This document shows positions 63,203 through 64,000 of a stretch of DNA of 64,000 nt, piece by piece. The notes below the pieces were generated by a model. That model was not told the origin of the DNA, did no database searches, and saw only the letters and a list, made by a program, of their open reading frames with translations. The position numbers and the translations under genes are program-made. The first letter of the stretch is position 1. Each line of letters starts with the position of its first letter. The DNA comes from Streptomyces megasporus (lineage in GTDB: Bacteria; Actinomycetota; Actinomycetes; Streptomycetales; Streptomycetaceae): contig NZ_JODL01000007.1 in NCBI RefSeq assembly GCF_000718985.1, positions 62,001 to 126,000 on the forward strand, read 5' to 3'.

Positions 63203-64000
63203 GCGGGATCGACGAAGCCGGAAGGGAGTTCGGGCACGGGCTGGTGCTGGGCAAGTTCTATCCGCCGCACGCCGGCCACCACCACCTGGTCCGCACCGCC
63301 GCCGCGCGCTGCCGCCGGCTCACGGTGCTGGTGTGCGCCTCGTCCGTGGAGTCGATCCCCCTGGACGACCGGGTGGCGTGGATGCGCGAGGCGCACCCCG
63401 AGGAGGGCGTGGAGGTGGTCGGCACGGTGGACGACGTCCCCGTCGACTACTCCGACCCCGACGTCTGGGACGCCCACATGGCCGTCTTCCGGGCCGCCGT
63501 CCCCGAACCGGTCGACGCCGTCTTCACCTCCGAGGCGTACGGCGTCGAACTCGGCCGCCGGTTCGGCGCGGTGCCGATCACCGTCGACGTCGACCGCACC
63601 GCGTACCCGGTCTCCGGCACCGCCGTCCGCAAGGACCCCGTCGGTTGCTGGAACCACCTGGCGGCCCCGGTGCGGGCGGCCCTGGCCCGCCGGGTGGTCG
63701 TGGTCGGCGCGGAGTCCACCGGGACCACCACCCTGGCCCGCGCCCTGGCCGAGCACCACCGCTCACGGGGCGGGGTGTGGGCCGACACCCGCTGGGTGCC
63801 CGAGTACGGGCGGTTGCGCACCGAGGAGAAGTACGCGCGGCTGCGGGCGGAGAGACCCGGCGCGGGGTTGGAGGAACTCGTCTGGGAGTCGGCCGAGTTC
63901 GAGCTGATCGCCGAGCGTCAACTCGCCGCCGAGGACGCCGCCGCCCGTGTCGGCTCGCCCGTGCTGTTCTGCGACACCGACGCCCTGGCCACCACCGTCT
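63199..64000 (+). CDS. nadR: NadR-like bifunctional NMN adenylyltransferase/ribosylnicotinamide kinase (3' end beyond window)
   Basis: 267 residues are visible, with no stop before the window end. The N-terminus GLVLGKFYPPHAGHHHLVRTA is the NMN-adenylyltransferase nucleotide motif and YPVSGTAVRKDP the ISGTxxR-type motif. VVVVGAESTGTTTLARALAEHH is the P-loop of the ribosylnicotinamide kinase; WVPEYGR follows. The N-terminal DNA-binding domain of enterobacterial NadR is absent, as in actinomycete forms. ATG 63199 overlaps the pnuC stop (ATGA). It would phosphorylate imported nicotinamide riboside and convert NMN to NAD. Confidence 0.9.
   Translation, partial: MSGIDEAGREFGHGLVLGKFYPPHAGHHHLVRTAAARCRRLTVLVCASSVESIPLDDRVAWMREAHPEEGVEVVGTVDDVPVDYSDPDVWDAHMAVFRAAVPEPVDAVFTSEAYGVELGRRFGAVPITVDVDRTAYPVSGTAVRKDPVGCWNHLAAPVRAALARRVVVVGAESTGTTTLARALAEHHRSRGGVWADTRWVPEYGRLRTEEKYARLRAERPGAGLEELVWESAEFELIAERQLAAEDAAARVGSPVLFCDTDALATTV

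Overview
This window looks like chromosomal DNA of Streptomyces or a very close relative. It has very high GC with strong third-position GC bias, many GTG starts, and gene families typical of that group: two Scr1-type XRE (DUF5753)/DUF397 pairs, a WhiB-like protein, an ImmA/IrrE plus MAB_1171c pair, a trypco2 protein, secreted enzymes carrying CBM2 and CBM13 modules, and an actinobacterial RHS toxin.

Layout. 1-3.4 kb: an MFS exporter divergent from a Gfo/Idh/MocA oxidoreductase broken by an in-frame amber codon, followed by a VOC (glyoxalase-fold) protein. 3.4-4.8 kb: first XRE/DUF397 pair. 4.8-15.2 kb: mostly housekeeping and small conserved genes (DUF885-like metallopeptidase, secreted PQQ-type sugar dehydrogenase with a CBM2, YjbR protein, enoyl-reductase-like protein, CoA transferase, DUF1707/LiaF-like protein, glyA with a ZTP riboswitch, dodecin, GNAT). 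15.3-25.8 kb: a coherent beta-glucan utilisation locus. It has a secreted GH16 glucanase with CBM13, a LacI-type regulator, a five-gene Dpp/Opp-type ABC importer and an intracellular GH1 beta-glucosidase, and copies of the palindrome TGAGAGCGCTCTCA lie in both regulatory regions. 25.7-31.5 kb: phospholipid/aminolipid acyltransferases, a DUF3048 lipoprotein, and a PaaX-type regulator divergent from an AidB-like acyl-CoA dehydrogenase.

31.8-52 kb is an accessory, conflict-type region. It starts with a WXG/LXG-like trio ending in a lipoprotein, a decayed GH114 gene, ImmA/IrrE + MAB_1171c, trypco2, an EVE-like protein, WhiB and a second XRE/DUF397 pair. Next comes a 1592-residue RHS polymorphic toxin with a predicted REase-fold nuclease tip and an overlapping immunity gene. 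Downstream is an orphan RHS-core/deaminase cassette carrying a nonsense codon, with its own immunity gene. The rest is an IS5-type insertion with clear 15-bp inverted repeats and an ACT duplication, followed by a row of immunity-like genes including two SUKH (SMI1/KNR4) paralogues. The 299-bp near-identical RHS core shared by the main gene and the orphan cassette would allow tip exchange.

52-64 kb: a zinc-binding small protein, an alpha/beta hydrolase, a secreted M4 metallopeptidase and a PfkB kinase. Then comes the most unusual locus, two translationally linked genes that encode most of an RNA-repair pathway: an RNA ligase-polynucleotide kinase fusion, and a 953-residue fusion of DUF504 (MJ1316), an EEP nuclease/phosphatase, a 2H phosphoesterase and a poly(A)-polymerase-like nucleotidyltransferase. 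It is followed by a hypothetical gene, pnuC, and a NadR-like gene cut by the window end. All functional calls come from reading translated sequence by eye; no database search was run.
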